This document shows positions 36,008 through 46,400 of a stretch of 64,000 nt of DNA, piece by piece. Source of the DNA: Robiginitomaculum antarcticum DSM 21748 (GTDB lineage: Bacteria > Pseudomonadota > Alphaproteobacteria > Caulobacterales > Maricaulaceae); contig NZ_KB823012.1 of the NCBI RefSeq assembly GCF_000365025.1, forward strand, positions 372,001 through 436,000, in the 5' to 3' direction. Each line of letters starts with the position of its first letter. The first letter of the stretch is position 1. Under the pieces are notes generated by a model. The model searched no databases and was not told the origin of the DNA. It saw only the letters and a program-made list of their open reading frames with translations. Made by a program: the position numbers and the translations under genes.

Positions 36008-37377
36008 CCCTTCCCCCATATACCGCGCCTTACCCACATGGACATCACGCGGCGCCTCAACCCCAACAAAAGCGCGCGCGGGACGGTGCAGCTATAAAAG
36101 GATTAGGCTGGCTGGAAGAGTTGGCCACATTCTGGCTCATCCTGCATTTTTCCGGCGCAGTCTTAGCGCTGGTTTTAACCGATCAAACCGCGTTGGCACA
36201 AGAAAGCTCGTTCATGCGTCTGCTGTGGTACCCGAGCTATATAATTATTGCGGTTTTAATTCTTAAGAACTTTACCGCCTTCATTCGAATGGTGGTGTTT
36301 AATCCGCTCATTATCATTTGCGTTATATGGTGCGGGCTTAGCTTTTTCTGGTCGATAGCCCCTGATGTTACTATGCGCCGCGTGGTCGCAATTGTAATGA
36401 CAACCAGTTTCGGCTTATTGCTTGCGGCAAAATATAACTGGTATGAACTTGTGCAGCGCCTGGCTGTTGCTTACGGCATATTGATCATCATCAGCTTTAT
36501 ATTCGCGATTGCATTGCCGGAATATGGCCGGATGCAATTTATCCATGAAGGGACATGGCGCGGGACGTGGCTGGAGAAAAACTCTTTCGGGGCGCAAATG
36601 GCCAAGGCACTTTTGATCATGATGTGCGCTTTCGCGATGAAACCCAAGCGGGGCTATATATGGGTGCCCCTCGGGATTCTGGCCTTTCTGGCTATTATTT
36701 TGTCTACGTCGAAAACAGCGCTGCTGGGCGGTGTGATGATGATTGCCGGTATGGTCTTTGTGCGGATTATGCGTGCTAATCCCGTTTTGCGCATCCCGGT
36801 CATGTATGTGGCCATTGTCGGCTGCGTTGGACTGGCTTTCGGCATTATTTTTATGCCTGAAGAGATGTTTGGCCTGATCGGCAAAGATCCATCGCTGACG
36901 GGGCGAACGCAAATTTGGGACGGACTTATCCGCGCCATCGAACAACGCCCGTGGCTCGGCTATGGCTACGGCACATTCTGGGCTGACCCGCTCGGGCCGA
37001 GCTATTGGGTAAGGTTCGAACTCGATTGGGGCGTACCGACCGCGCATAATGGATGGATCGAAACATGGCTGTCTGTTGGATTTGTCGGAATAGCTATATT
37101 TTCGGTGACTTACCTTATCACCGTCATTCTTGGTTTAGACAGGCTCGCGCGGGGCGGGGTCGAGAATTATTGGGTCCTGCTTTCGACGCTCCTCTTTGCA
37201 TTTCTGTCTTTATCAGAAAGTACGATATTGCAACAAAACCATTTGGACTGGGTGATCTTCGTCGCCACAACAGCCAAGATGTTCAGTTTTGCCCCCGCCT
37301 ACTGGCGAGACGGACGTCCGGTTACGTCTTATTGGCAGCTTCGATCGGGGAACTCGCCCCATACAGCTTTGGCTTAA
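36004..37377 (+). CDS. O-antigen ligase / Wzy-type polymerase family membrane protein
   Basis: A 457-residue protein with about ten membrane segments. The Wzy_C-type periplasmic region includes EGTWRGTWLEKNSFGAQMA (about 180) and the later GYGYGTFW and PTAHNGWIETWLSVG pieces, which are typical of O-antigen ligase-like polymerases. It would join lipid-linked repeat units or attach polymer. Its start overlaps the P-loop gene; its last 56 bases overlap the convergent glycosyltransferase gene. Confidence 0.87.
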   Translation: MTLPPYTAPYPHGHHAAPQPQQKRARDGAAIKGLGWLEELATFWLILHFSGAVLALVLTDQTALAQESSFMRLLWYPSYIIIAVLILKNFTAFIRMVVFNPLIIICVIWCGLSFFWSIAPDVTMRRVVAIVMTTSFGLLLAAKYNWYELVQRLAVAYGILIIISFIFAIALPEYGRMQFIHEGTWRGTWLEKNSFGAQMAKALLIMMCAFAMKPKRGYIWVPLGILAFLAIILSTSKTALLGGVMMIAGMVFVRIMRANPVLRIPVMYVAIVGCVGLAFGIIFMPEEMFGLIGKDPSLTGRTQIWDGLIRAIEQRPWLGYGYGTFWADPLGPSYWVRFELDWGVPTAHNGWIETWLSVGFVGIAIFSVTYLITVILGLDRLARGGVENYWVLLSTLLFAFLSLSESTILQQNHLDWVIFVATTAKMFSFAPAYWRDGRPVTSYWQLRSGNSPHTALA

Positions 37378-38275
37378 GATCGCCGAACCAGAATACTTTG
37401 CCTACGCCCTGCCAGAACCGGCTGAGCCACACTATATAACTCCTGTGTCCGGTCCATTTACTCACCAGCATAGGCCCGGCGAAAGCGCACATTTGCAGCA
37501 TGCCGATGACCATCCATTTGACCAAGGCGATCATGTTATTCTCATCTTTGGCGATTTCGCTGGGCCCTTGTCCCCACGCCAAACTGCGTTTGCGCACATA
37601 ATCAGGATTAGTGCGCCCGGCTGGGATATATTCATGCGTATGGGTGTCAGGCGTCCACACTGTGATCACGCCTTGGTCTTGGATATAGCCGAACAGTAAA
37701 TCATCCTCGCCGCCGGTCTCGTTGGCGATGGGGTCAAATACAGGATCAGGAAAGTCGAATTTGGCGCAGTCCATCATACTATTGCCACAGCCATAAAAGG
37801 TCTCAACTGGCCCGCGCATTTGATTTGGGATGCGCGAAAAAAACGTCACATATTGCGCGTCCCACGGCGTTTGTGTTTCCAGTACGGCATGGGTCGGGCA
37901 AAATGCCAAAGCGGCATCATAATCGGTGAGCGCCGACATTAAGCCGCTGATCCAGTCCCCGGAGGCCTGTTGGTCATCATCCAGCCACGCAATAAAGCGC
38001 CCGCTGGACGCGTCAACGGCGGCGTTGCGCGCATTGGATACACCCGGGACTTCAGCATGAACATAAATGACATTATGCACCATGCTTTTGGCCAGTTTTG
38101 TCACTTGCGCGCGCGCGCTGGCTTCGGGTGTATTATCGGCAATGATAATCTCGATCGCGTAGCCGTCTGCGTGTTGCGCGCTCAGGCTTTTTAACGCGCG
38201 GGCCAGCCCCTCCGGCCGTCTATACGTCGGCATAATAACACTGATAAGAGTTTGGCTGCGCGTATTATTGGGCAT
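37322..38275 (-). CDS. Family 2 glycosyltransferase
   Basis: A 317-residue GT-A enzyme. The start MPNNTRSQTL at 38275 overlaps the end of the deacetylase gene. LISVIMPTYRRPEGLARAL is the nucleotide-binding start, IIIADNTPEAS follows, and the DxD-like metal motif is in FIAWLDDDQQASGDW (about 100). GGEDDLLFGYIQDQG carries the usual acidic base region. Hydrophobic stretches near the C-terminus suggest membrane association. It overlaps the end of the Wzy-like gene by 56 bases on the other strand. Confidence 0.88.
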   Translation of the reverse strand: MPNNTRSQTLISVIMPTYRRPEGLARALKSLSAQHADGYAIEIIIADNTPEASARAQVTKLAKSMVHNVIYVHAEVPGVSNARNAAVDASSGRFIAWLDDDQQASGDWISGLMSALTDYDAALAFCPTHAVLETQTPWDAQYVTFFSRIPNQMRGPVETFYGCGNSMMDCAKFDFPDPVFDPIANETGGEDDLLFGYIQDQGVITVWTPDTHTHEYIPAGRTNPDYVRKRSLAWGQGPSEIAKDENNMIALVKWMVIGMLQMCAFAGPMLVSKWTGHRSYIVWLSRFWQGVGKVFWFGDLKPKLYGASSPIEAANKT

Positions 38276-39032
38276 AATGGCCCCGCAATAGTGCAACCGC
38301 GTCACGAACAGGAAGAACCTGCGCATTGACAGTCTTTAGGGCAAGCAGGATCCGGTCAAATTCGCCGGGCGTGCATCCCCATTGTGACGGGGAGGGGCAA
38401 ATGTCGTGGGTGAACAGGATAAGCCATGCCGGACGCCGCGCCAGATCCTGTATTCGCGCGATGATTTTGCCGACTGTATCGCTATAAATCCCGCAGGCTT
38501 TTAATTCGTTGAGATCCGCTTTTTTGCGGTGAACGCCATCATGTATACCTCTTATGGCGTCAAACCGCTCGGACAGAACCTGTTTCAAATCACTATTAGC
38601 CGCGCCAAAGGGATAAGCAAAACCGTTCAGGGATTGCGTCACGCCCATAGCGCGTAGGAGCGTCTTGTTCTGTTCAATCTGATTAATTAACTGGCTTTGA
38701 CTTAGTGTCGTGCAATCGACGTGGTCGAGCGTATGTCCCGCGATTTCATGACCGCGGGCCTGAAGACCCGTTAAGTGGCCGCGCGAAAAATGCACGCCAT
38801 GATGATTACTCACCCGTTCAAGCGCCGCCGATGTATAAAATGTACCGCGCCACCCATGCGTTTCCATCACATCGGAGCCGTTTTCAATCGCGCTGATTGG
38901 GAAATCATCAAAGGATATAGAGACAAGCGGACGGTCCAGCGTAAACGCAATCTCACGCCGGTTTTGGAACGGGCGCAGGCGCCGCGCAATCTGGCCTGTA
39001 ATGCTATTTGCAGGCGTGTAATGCGTCATCAT
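38265..39032 (-). CDS. Polysaccharide deacetylase family protein (NodB-like)
   Basis: A 255-residue carbohydrate esterase family 4-type protein that removes acetyl groups from a polysaccharide or lipid-linked sugar. The catalytic block SISFDDFPISAIENG (about 38) has the Asp-Asp pair, and HEIAGHTLDHVDCTTLS supplies the His-x3-His metal ligands. FAYPFGAANSDLKQVL and LILFTHDICPSP match motifs 3 and 5. No signal peptide is seen, so it may act on the cytoplasmic lipid-linked unit. The start ATGATGA at 39032 overlaps the upstream glycosyltransferase stop. Confidence 0.87.
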   Translation of the reverse strand: MMTHYTPANSITGQIARRLRPFQNRREIAFTLDRPLVSISFDDFPISAIENGSDVMETHGWRGTFYTSAALERVSNHHGVHFSRGHLTGLQARGHEIAGHTLDHVDCTTLSQSQLINQIEQNKTLLRAMGVTQSLNGFAYPFGAANSDLKQVLSERFDAIRGIHDGVHRKKADLNELKACGIYSDTVGKIIARIQDLARRPAWLILFTHDICPSPSQWGCTPGEFDRILLALKTVNAQVLPVRDAVALLRGHYAQ

Positions 39033-39985
39033 GATAAAGCCTCTTCCAAGACCGCCTCCGGTTTTCGCGCCGCATCGCATGTCTCGGCATACCAACTGGC
39101 CCGCCATAATTTTAAGGCTTTAATACGGATGTGGATCGGAAAAAATCTAGACTTTACGATCGCTTTGAGCGGAGCTTGGCATAATCCCTGAAACGGAATT
39201 TGGGCTAATCCGCGCATTGCCTTATATAAAGCTAGCTTTTTAGCCATTACGGGGTGGCGCGAAATGAAACGGTTATAATTCGTTCCGCTCATCGCAAAGC
39301 GTCTCAGTAAGGTGTCGGTCGTCTCCAGCCCTAAATGCACGGCAGGGTTATCGATATGGGCGAGCCTGTATTTCGGCGCGATGCGCGCAGCCCATTCACT
39401 GTCCTCCCATCCCCATCCGGTAAACCCTGTATCAAATGTCTCCGCGTCGAGAACAGATGAGCGTACCGCCAGATTTGAACTGCAGACATATTGCGGGCCG
39501 CTGGCTGCGCGCTGCGCCGCGGTGAGACAATCTGTGGATGCGGAAAAGGCGCGGTGAAGTGCATATTCAGGCGAGCTGCTCTCGGGCATGCTGAAGCCGC
39601 CAAAGATCACGTCGACGCCGCCTTGCATAATGATCTGCATATAGCGGGATAGGAAATTGGCATCGGCGGGCATCATATCCGCGTCTAAGAATAAAAGCCA
39701 CGGGGCTCCGGCAGCAGCCTGCAAGGCATTGCGCGCTGCGCTTCGCCCTTGATTTTCATAGGCGAGAAGTAACGTCACGGATGCGGTATTTGCCCGGGCA
39801 ATGCGGCGCAATGCGTCATTAACCTCAGGGTTGCCTGTGCCGTCATCATAAAGCAGGATCTCGATACCTTCATCGGCTTGCGCGATAAGAGCGGATAAAA
39901 GTTTGGACGGGTCATCCTTAAAATAGGGTATAAGAACCGAGAGACGCGGATTATGTTTGGCGTTAAAATTATGCTGCGTAATCAT
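39029..39985 (-). CDS. Family 2 glycosyltransferase
   Basis: A 318-residue GT-A enzyme with RLSVLIPYFKDDPSKLL at the start, EILLYDDGTGNPEVN, the DxD motif in LLFLDADMMPAD (about 98) and the acceptor-side GWGWEDSEWAARI (about 193). It is immediately downstream of the flippase gene (zero spacing) and overlaps the deacetylase gene, consistent with one polysaccharide operon. Confidence 0.9.
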   Translation of the reverse strand: MITQHNFNAKHNPRLSVLIPYFKDDPSKLLSALIAQADEGIEILLYDDGTGNPEVNDALRRIARANTASVTLLLAYENQGRSAARNALQAAAGAPWLLFLDADMMPADANFLSRYMQIIMQGGVDVIFGGFSMPESSSPEYALHRAFSASTDCLTAAQRAASGPQYVCSSNLAVRSSVLDAETFDTGFTGWGWEDSEWAARIAPKYRLAHIDNPAVHLGLETTDTLLRRFAMSGTNYNRFISRHPVMAKKLALYKAMRGLAQIPFQGLCQAPLKAIVKSRFFPIHIRIKALKLWRASWYAETCDAARKPEAVLEEALS

Positions 39986-41449
39986 TTAGGCCTCCACTGG
40001 TTTTCGGGTCTTGTGTGACAGGATATCGCGTATGAGAGTCCGGCAATCTGCGGCGTTTGTGGCCACAACAATGACGCAATAAATCGACGCGCCGACTGCG
40101 CCTTTAATAGCGACTTCTACAAAGGCGTTGATATCATCAGCCAAGGGCAGAGCTAAAACACCGGCGGCCATTGCGGCGCAGGCCAGTGCGCATTTTACAA
40201 AAGCTTCCCACGGGAGCGGCAGAGGGAAATAGCGGCGCGCCATAGCGAAGGCCATAACCACGCCGAGGCTGTATGAAATCAGGGTTGCATAGACTGCGCC
40301 CATTACTCCGAAACGCGGCAGCAAAATAAAGTTAAGTGCGATGTTTATAATCATCGGCGTAATCATAGCCACGGGCAGCATGATGGTTTTACCGCCCAGC
40401 ATAAAGGCGCGCTGTATATAATAAGAGATCATGCCGTTAATCACGCCCGCCCCGACAATCCACGGAATGATCTGCCTGCCAACCTCTCGGACATCCTCCC
40501 CTAATAAAAGGGAAGCCGGCTGTGCTACCAGACCTAGGCCGACGGCGGCAGGCATGGTCACCAGCAAAAGTATAGCGCCGTAGGATTTGAGTTCTACTAA
40601 GCATGTCTCCAATCCTGCGCTCTCAAGCGTTCGCACCAGATGCGGCGTTATAGCCAGGCCTATCCAAATGAAAAGCACGTCTATGGAGCGGTTAGCGAGG
40701 CCGTAGCCTGCCGAGTAACGACCGACATCAGCATCGGTTAAAAGATAGGCAATGACAAAGCGGTCAGATGTCGACAGCGCATATTCGAGAATGAGCGAGA
40801 AACAAATTGGCAGGCCGTAGAGCAAGTAATCTTTGCTGCGCTGGCCTTGAAACACGCCGCCTTTCATGCGCTTGAGCATAAATGGCAAATCAACCAACAA
40901 AACGAGGGCATTGCCTATAATTAATCCGGCAAAGGGCCCGGCTTCGCGAAGCGGCGTTAGCAAGATAAGCAAAATACCAACTGTAAAACTGATGATCATT
41001 TGCGAAGAATAAAGCACGGAATACCGGCTGACGCGGTTAGCGGCTTTATGCGCCTCGAAGCCTAACCGCATAATGATTTGTAAGGTGGTCGAGATGAGCG
41101 CGAAAGTCAGTACGGTCTTGAGGTCCTGACTAATCGGCAAAACATATATCGTCACTAAAAATATAGAAAATCCACTGACTGCAAATGCGGCGCCGAGCTT
41201 ATAAAGAGTATTAAGATGATTGCGCAGGTCCCCCTTTCGAACCGCGCGGGCATGATAGCGCTCCATGGAAGCTTCCATCCATGTAAAGGCGGCGGTGTGG
41301 ATGAGCTGCATGGTGACCATAACCAATGCGTAGCGGCCAAATTCCGCGGCATCTAATATGCGCGTCAGGATCAATATCGAGCCGAAGCTGACGATAATAT
41401 TCGCCAGATTGACCGGGATATACCCCAACAGTTGTCGCCAAAGCGTCAT
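39986..41449 (-). CDS. Polysaccharide flippase (Wzx/MATE-like)
   Basis: A 487-residue protein with 12-14 membrane segments, of the type that moves undecaprenyl-linked repeat units across the inner membrane. It starts MTLWRQLLGYIPVNLANIIV and has TRILDAAEFGRYALVMVTMQ in helix 1-2, a typical Wzx feature. The start at 41449 sits 1 bp after the upstream stop; an earlier in-frame ATG at 41473 would overlap the upstream gene. Confidence 0.9.
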   Translation of the reverse strand: MTLWRQLLGYIPVNLANIIVSFGSILILTRILDAAEFGRYALVMVTMQLIHTAAFTWMEASMERYHARAVRKGDLRNHLNTLYKLGAAFAVSGFSIFLVTIYVLPISQDLKTVLTFALISTTLQIIMRLGFEAHKAANRVSRYSVLYSSQMIISFTVGILLILLTPLREAGPFAGLIIGNALVLLVDLPFMLKRMKGGVFQGQRSKDYLLYGLPICFSLILEYALSTSDRFVIAYLLTDADVGRYSAGYGLANRSIDVLFIWIGLAITPHLVRTLESAGLETCLVELKSYGAILLLVTMPAAVGLGLVAQPASLLLGEDVREVGRQIIPWIVGAGVINGMISYYIQRAFMLGGKTIMLPVAMITPMIINIALNFILLPRFGVMGAVYATLISYSLGVVMAFAMARRYFPLPLPWEAFVKCALACAAMAAGVLALPLADDINAFVEVAIKGAVGASIYCVIVVATNAADCRTLIRDILSHKTRKPVEA

Positions 41450-41450
41450 A

Positions 41451-43052
41451 CTAGCGGATATTCTCGCTGTCACCGAGCAGGCAGGGCAGAGTTTTTAGCA
41501 TAATCAAAATATCAAAAAAAACATTGCTGTTTTCAATATATTCGACGTCCAACCGCACGCGCCGGGCAATATCGGCTTGGTCATGAAGCGGGCCGCGCGA
41601 GCCGTTAATCTGAGCCCATCCGGTCATGCCGGGTTTGACTTTGTGGCGATGAGCATAGTCGCTGACCAATTCAATCGAGGCCTTACCCTGCGTGCGCATG
41701 CCTACGGCATGGGGCCGCGGCCCGACAAGTGACATCTCGCCTTTGAGTACATTCCAGAGCTGTGGCAATTCATCAATCGATGTCTTGCGAATAAACCGTC
41801 CGATTTTTGTGATGCGTGCATCTTCGGCTTGGGTCTGGACGCGTGCCTCGCTGTCAGCTGCGTCATTGCGCATTGAGCGAAATTTATAAACGTAAAAAAT
41901 GCGATTATTAAAGCCGTGACGCGGCTGTTTAAATAATACCGGGCCGGGACTGTCGAGCTTGATAACCAGCGCCAGCAGCGCAAGAAATGGAGCGCTTAAT
42001 ATTAAAGCCGTGGTGGATACAACAAGATCCAAGGCCCGTTTAGACAGAATTTGCGCGCCTGTTTTAGGCTTCCCCGTAACCTCACGAAGTCCGATATTAG
42101 CAATGCTGGTCAGACGCTGCTTAACATGGTCAAGTGTTTCAAATTCATCATCAATAAAGGCGATGCGGTTAGGTAATAAATGGACTTGCCTGACATAGTC
42201 AGCCTTGCGCTGCTCGGCCAGTCCCGGGAGCGCAACAACGATGCGGTCGACATAGGGCAGGGCGTCCCATGCGAGCAGGTCGTCAATGTCGCCAACAACC
42301 GGTACGCCGTGTATATGGTAAGGCGCCCGCGACAGACGGGCATCAAATATCGCAACAATATTGAGCTCTCTTGTACGGGCGTTTTCCTCTATTAGCCGCC
42401 GCGCGCCCTCAGTCGCTCCTAACATAACAATAGTCGGGGTTAATTGACCCTGGTTATAAAGGCGGCGAACCTGTCCGTAATAAAGCGTATGCAAAATGAG
42501 CAACGCTGCGATTGCGCACAATCCTGCAATAGCCAGCGCATCCGGTAAAAATGTATCAGGTTTAATAATAAGCGCGGCGCATAGCCAAACCCCCATGGCC
42601 GCAAAACTGGCCATGGACAGCCTTCGTATATGTTTGCCATAGCGTTCAGAGGGCGCAAATTCATGCGCTTTGCCGACAATAAGCATGATCCCGAAAATGA
42701 CCGTCCCTAACAGTCCGGCGGCCAGAGGGGCCATAAATTCCTTACCATTAATACCGACATAGCTGTTCCAAACTGCGATCATAATGATCAAGCTCACGAC
42801 ACACACATCGATTATACGAATGCCGGCGCGCAGAGCGGCCTTGCTCATTTGCTTTTCGGGAATGGAAATCGAGGAAAGCGGCACACGCGGCTTTCGCCCC
42901 TGCGAAGATTCAGATGAAACCGCCTCAAGCTTTTTCTCCGGCGCAGGCGCGCTTGACCGCCGGGAAAATTCGTCCAGCGTTTCAATTTTTCGCGGCTTTG
43001 TCTGCGCGAAGACCGGCTTGCCGGAGGGCATCTTTTTAGGGTTTAAGCTCAT
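41451..43052 (-). CDS. Polyprenyl glycosylphosphotransferase (WcaJ-type initiating enzyme)
   Basis: Transfers the first sugar phosphate to undecaprenyl phosphate. The 533-residue protein has an unusual polar N-terminal extension (about 75 residues rich in Ser, Pro, Lys), five membrane segments, a CoA-binding-like Rossmann region (VMLGATEGARRLIEE) and the C-terminal catalytic domain. That domain shows KRALDLVVSTTALILSAPFLALLAL, VYKFRSMRNDA, KTSIDELPQLWNVLKGEMSLVGPRPHA and VKPGMTGWAQINGSRG. It heads the minus-strand half of the locus. Confidence 0.92.
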   Translation of the reverse strand: MSLNPKKMPSGKPVFAQTKPRKIETLDEFSRRSSAPAPEKKLEAVSSESSQGRKPRVPLSSISIPEKQMSKAALRAGIRIIDVCVVSLIIMIAVWNSYVGINGKEFMAPLAAGLLGTVIFGIMLIVGKAHEFAPSERYGKHIRRLSMASFAAMGVWLCAALIIKPDTFLPDALAIAGLCAIAALLILHTLYYGQVRRLYNQGQLTPTIVMLGATEGARRLIEENARTRELNIVAIFDARLSRAPYHIHGVPVVGDIDDLLAWDALPYVDRIVVALPGLAEQRKADYVRQVHLLPNRIAFIDDEFETLDHVKQRLTSIANIGLREVTGKPKTGAQILSKRALDLVVSTTALILSAPFLALLALVIKLDSPGPVLFKQPRHGFNNRIFYVYKFRSMRNDAADSEARVQTQAEDARITKIGRFIRKTSIDELPQLWNVLKGEMSLVGPRPHAVGMRTQGKASIELVSDYAHRHKVKPGMTGWAQINGSRGPLHDQADIARRVRLDVEYIENSNVFFDILIMLKTLPCLLGDSENIR

Positions 43053-43452
43053 CTATCCAACCATGTTTTGGATTATATAGACGGCTTTGGACAACATCCC
43101 GTAAATCGACATGGCTAACGAAAGGTAACCGGCAGGGCCGTGCCAACAGTCTGCCGCTATAAATATCCGCATATATACGGGGTTAATACAGGGTAGATAG
43201 TAAGCTTTTGGGGAATGAGGACGCTCAAACCGGTCAATTTAATTCGGAAAATATGAAAGTGCCGGTTGCGTTAAAAGTGTCTCCAGTGCCCGCTAAATCG
43301 GGGACTGAAGAATTGAATATATTCAGAACTATTAATAAAAACTTAAAATATAACTTGATTTTATACTACTTAATGTTGCACATAGCTTTTGTGGGGTGAC
43401 AGATGAAGTTTATATCATTCAGATTTAAGAATGCGATGCAGGACTTGGGTAT
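43053..43452. other. Intergenic region before the giant-protein cluster
   Basis: About 400 bp between the divergent initiating transferase gene and the 1196-residue protein gene. It is AT-rich in the right half. An imperfect hairpin CAGTGCCCG/CGGGGACTG lies around 43284-43306. A short frame from the ATG at 43403, with a GGGGTG site, overlaps the beginning of the large gene in another frame and ends near 43513; it could be a leader or a remnant of the large gene's true start. Confidence 0.45.
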
Positions 43453-46400
43453 TTGCATCATCAGCACTCACACACTCAATGCCCACATTGTGACAGATCG
43501 GGTGTTGCATTGAACCCGTTTGTACTCAGCAATGAATTTGGTACCGGAAATGTCTATCTAGGCAGTATCACAGAAGCCTCGCCGTTACAGACAAAGTTAC
43601 TTTTTACGGTTGTGTTTATTCCAGCGGAGCAATCCGATCCTCCTAACCAATATACATTGGAGGCGGCCTGGGGGTCAAAAGACGGCCGCCTTTTTATACT
43701 TGGAGAGATGCTGTCAGACGCTAAAACATTTCTGGCTGACGTTGACCGCATGGAATTCGACTTATCCGAGGGTTTGGTCTGGATTCTTAATCCCAATTCA
43801 AAGCGGTCTAACTGGATATATTCCGCATTCAAATTGTCTGCACTTGTCGATGCAAAACGTCAATTACTGAACGATGTCACCCTCAATCTTTCAGACGAAC
43901 GGGCTGGCTATATACTTAAATTAGCGAAAAAGTCAGACATTGCTCTGGACGCAGTCCTTAATATTTTGCGTATCAGCCACGTGACGGCTTCGCCGCAGTT
44001 CGGCAGGGGCACAACCTTACTTCCAGTTAAATCTCCGGGTCTAAGCTGTGACATCAGCAATGTGACCGGCGTCAGTTTCGACTTTGAATTTGACATACCC
44101 GGGAAAGAAGACCTTGCTGTTTGGCTTAATAATCTTGATGTCGGCCTGCGGTATTCGGTCGTGAATGACGGCACTATAAAATCTATCCGTTATCCGGTAT
44201 TTTCCAGCCATAAATTACTCGATGGAGTTACTGCGTCTGCAAAGATCGTCCCGTTAAATTTTCTAGAACCGGCGGCATCTTATATCACGCTAAGCCGCGA
44301 CAGTGATAAGACTGATATCTTTCTTACAAATTTTCGAACAGTGACAGGCCGCGCCGCAACATTTGCCTTAGGCGGGCAGTCGATAAAGCTGTATTTTGCA
44401 CAGGCCACCTCAGACACATATACTCTGGTGCCAAGCGGGAAGTTCAAATTTAAGATTACGGAGCAGCTTAGAGACAGCGAAGAGGTTAACCCTCTTCTAG
44501 TGTCCGATCCTGAAGATTATGAGCTGGCCTGCGGCGCTTCTGGCACGGAATATTTCCGCATTCCCAAGCTTGCCCGCGATATTCTTTTTATAGACTTCAT
44601 GCCGGGCTGTCCGGGCCACAGTGTTGCCGTTGATGCGGACACATTCGGTCTGGACAGGACAACAGTAACGTCTTGGGTCCGGTTTGGGTTTGGGCAGACT
44701 GCAGACGTCACCGCCCTTGAATATTACGCACAGCCGGAAGGGCAAGCCACACTGTTTATGGCCAGTCAGCCAGCGGGTAGCGCAAAAGTGCCGCTTTTGC
44801 CTTATCAACCCATGATAGCCGCGCATATTGGCCCGGGAGATAGCGCACCCATTCTCCCGTGGGTGCCGTTGGCGGGAGTTGATATAGCCGCGCGCGACGC
44901 AGCCATTGGTCTTGAATCCACTGCCATAGCGCCGACGCGTAAATCCATTTTCTCTGATGCAGAATATTCCAAATTTCTCGATGGCCATTTACATTCGGGC
45001 TTGCCAAGTAATACCGCCTTTGAAGTCGACGGAAGCTATACAGCCATTACGCCACGCGGACTTGAGGCCTCATTTACCACGACTGGCTCAGCCGAAACTT
45101 GGGATGCGGTTCACCTTGCACGGCTTTTTGATACAGATTCCGGCACAAATATAAATTCTGGACGCATTGTGTTGGGACAATACCCCCCTGTAGTTCCGCC
45201 CCCACCGCCGGAACAGTCAAAAAATAAAAAAATAAATTCTGAGGATGTAGAGCCGCTACAAAAAATAGTTGAACCGCTAAAATCAGCGCTTCTGACCAAC
45301 CAGCAATTCATCGTCATAACGGACGGATCTAAAATTCAGCCTTTCTTCCAAGGCGATAATGCCAAGGTTAAACTAAAGGGTTGGGAATTTCTTCTCTCAC
45401 CGGAACACTGGGACAGTCATGGCACGATAATGATTGTCAAAAGTGCCATCACATCTTTGCGTGACCTGGCATTTGACAGCGGGGCGTGGACATCCGGAGG
45501 CGTGTTTAACCGCAATGTCACCATAGCAGCGAAAGCGCTACAGACTATCATTATAGAATCCGAGCAAGAATATGATAATTTGGCTGAAAAACAGCTAAGT
45601 GCAGTCGGGCCCGCACAAGGCAGCCCGTCCGATCTGGAATATTTTGTACAAAACGTTTTGCGCTCACCGGATTGGAACGGCACACTTTTTCTCAATGCTA
45701 ATCTCGGTAGTTTTCCGGATGACTTGGCCGGATTGCGCGCAGGTATACAGCCCGGCGGCTTATTCGCTCATCATTTAGGTATTACCCAGACGCCTTTTGA
45801 AAATTTAAAAGAGCTGCAGAGCAACTCATCGGATATGTTCGGTCTCATTCGATATGCGGATACACGTACAGAATTTGGCCAATCCAACACTTATGATTTT
45901 CGCGTTCAGGATCTGGGCGTTCTGTTTCGCAACTCGCAAGTCAGAGATTTCAGAGCGCGTATAAATATTCATCTGGCCAATCTATTCGGACAATATGCGC
46001 GTGATGAGGATGGCGGTCCGGCCATTGCCGATCTTATAGGGATAAGACATCGCCGCGCTAATGCCGATGCCTATATGTTTACTGCGGAAAAAGAGAACAC
46101 GTTCAAATTGGGCGGAGAAATCCTAACGCATGTCGAGATCATTCACGGCGAATTTGAAACTGTTTCCGTCGATCCCTCCGCAACAGGAACGACATCAACG
46201 CGCTTCCTGTTTGCCGGTCAGGCTAAGTTTTCAAATATAGATAATTTCGATATTTTCTCATTCGACAATCTCGCATTCTCGAATCTGGCTCTGAATATGA
46301 GGTTTCAGAATGACAAGCCACTGCATCCCGAATTCGAGTTTTCAACCGAGACTACTGTTCTAGATGGACCGCTTAGCGATGTACGCGGCGGCTCTCTCTA

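Noticed and set aside
43208-43399. A 63-residue frame before the giant cluster
   Set aside because: It has no good start or motif, and its AT-rich second half looks like promoter DNA.
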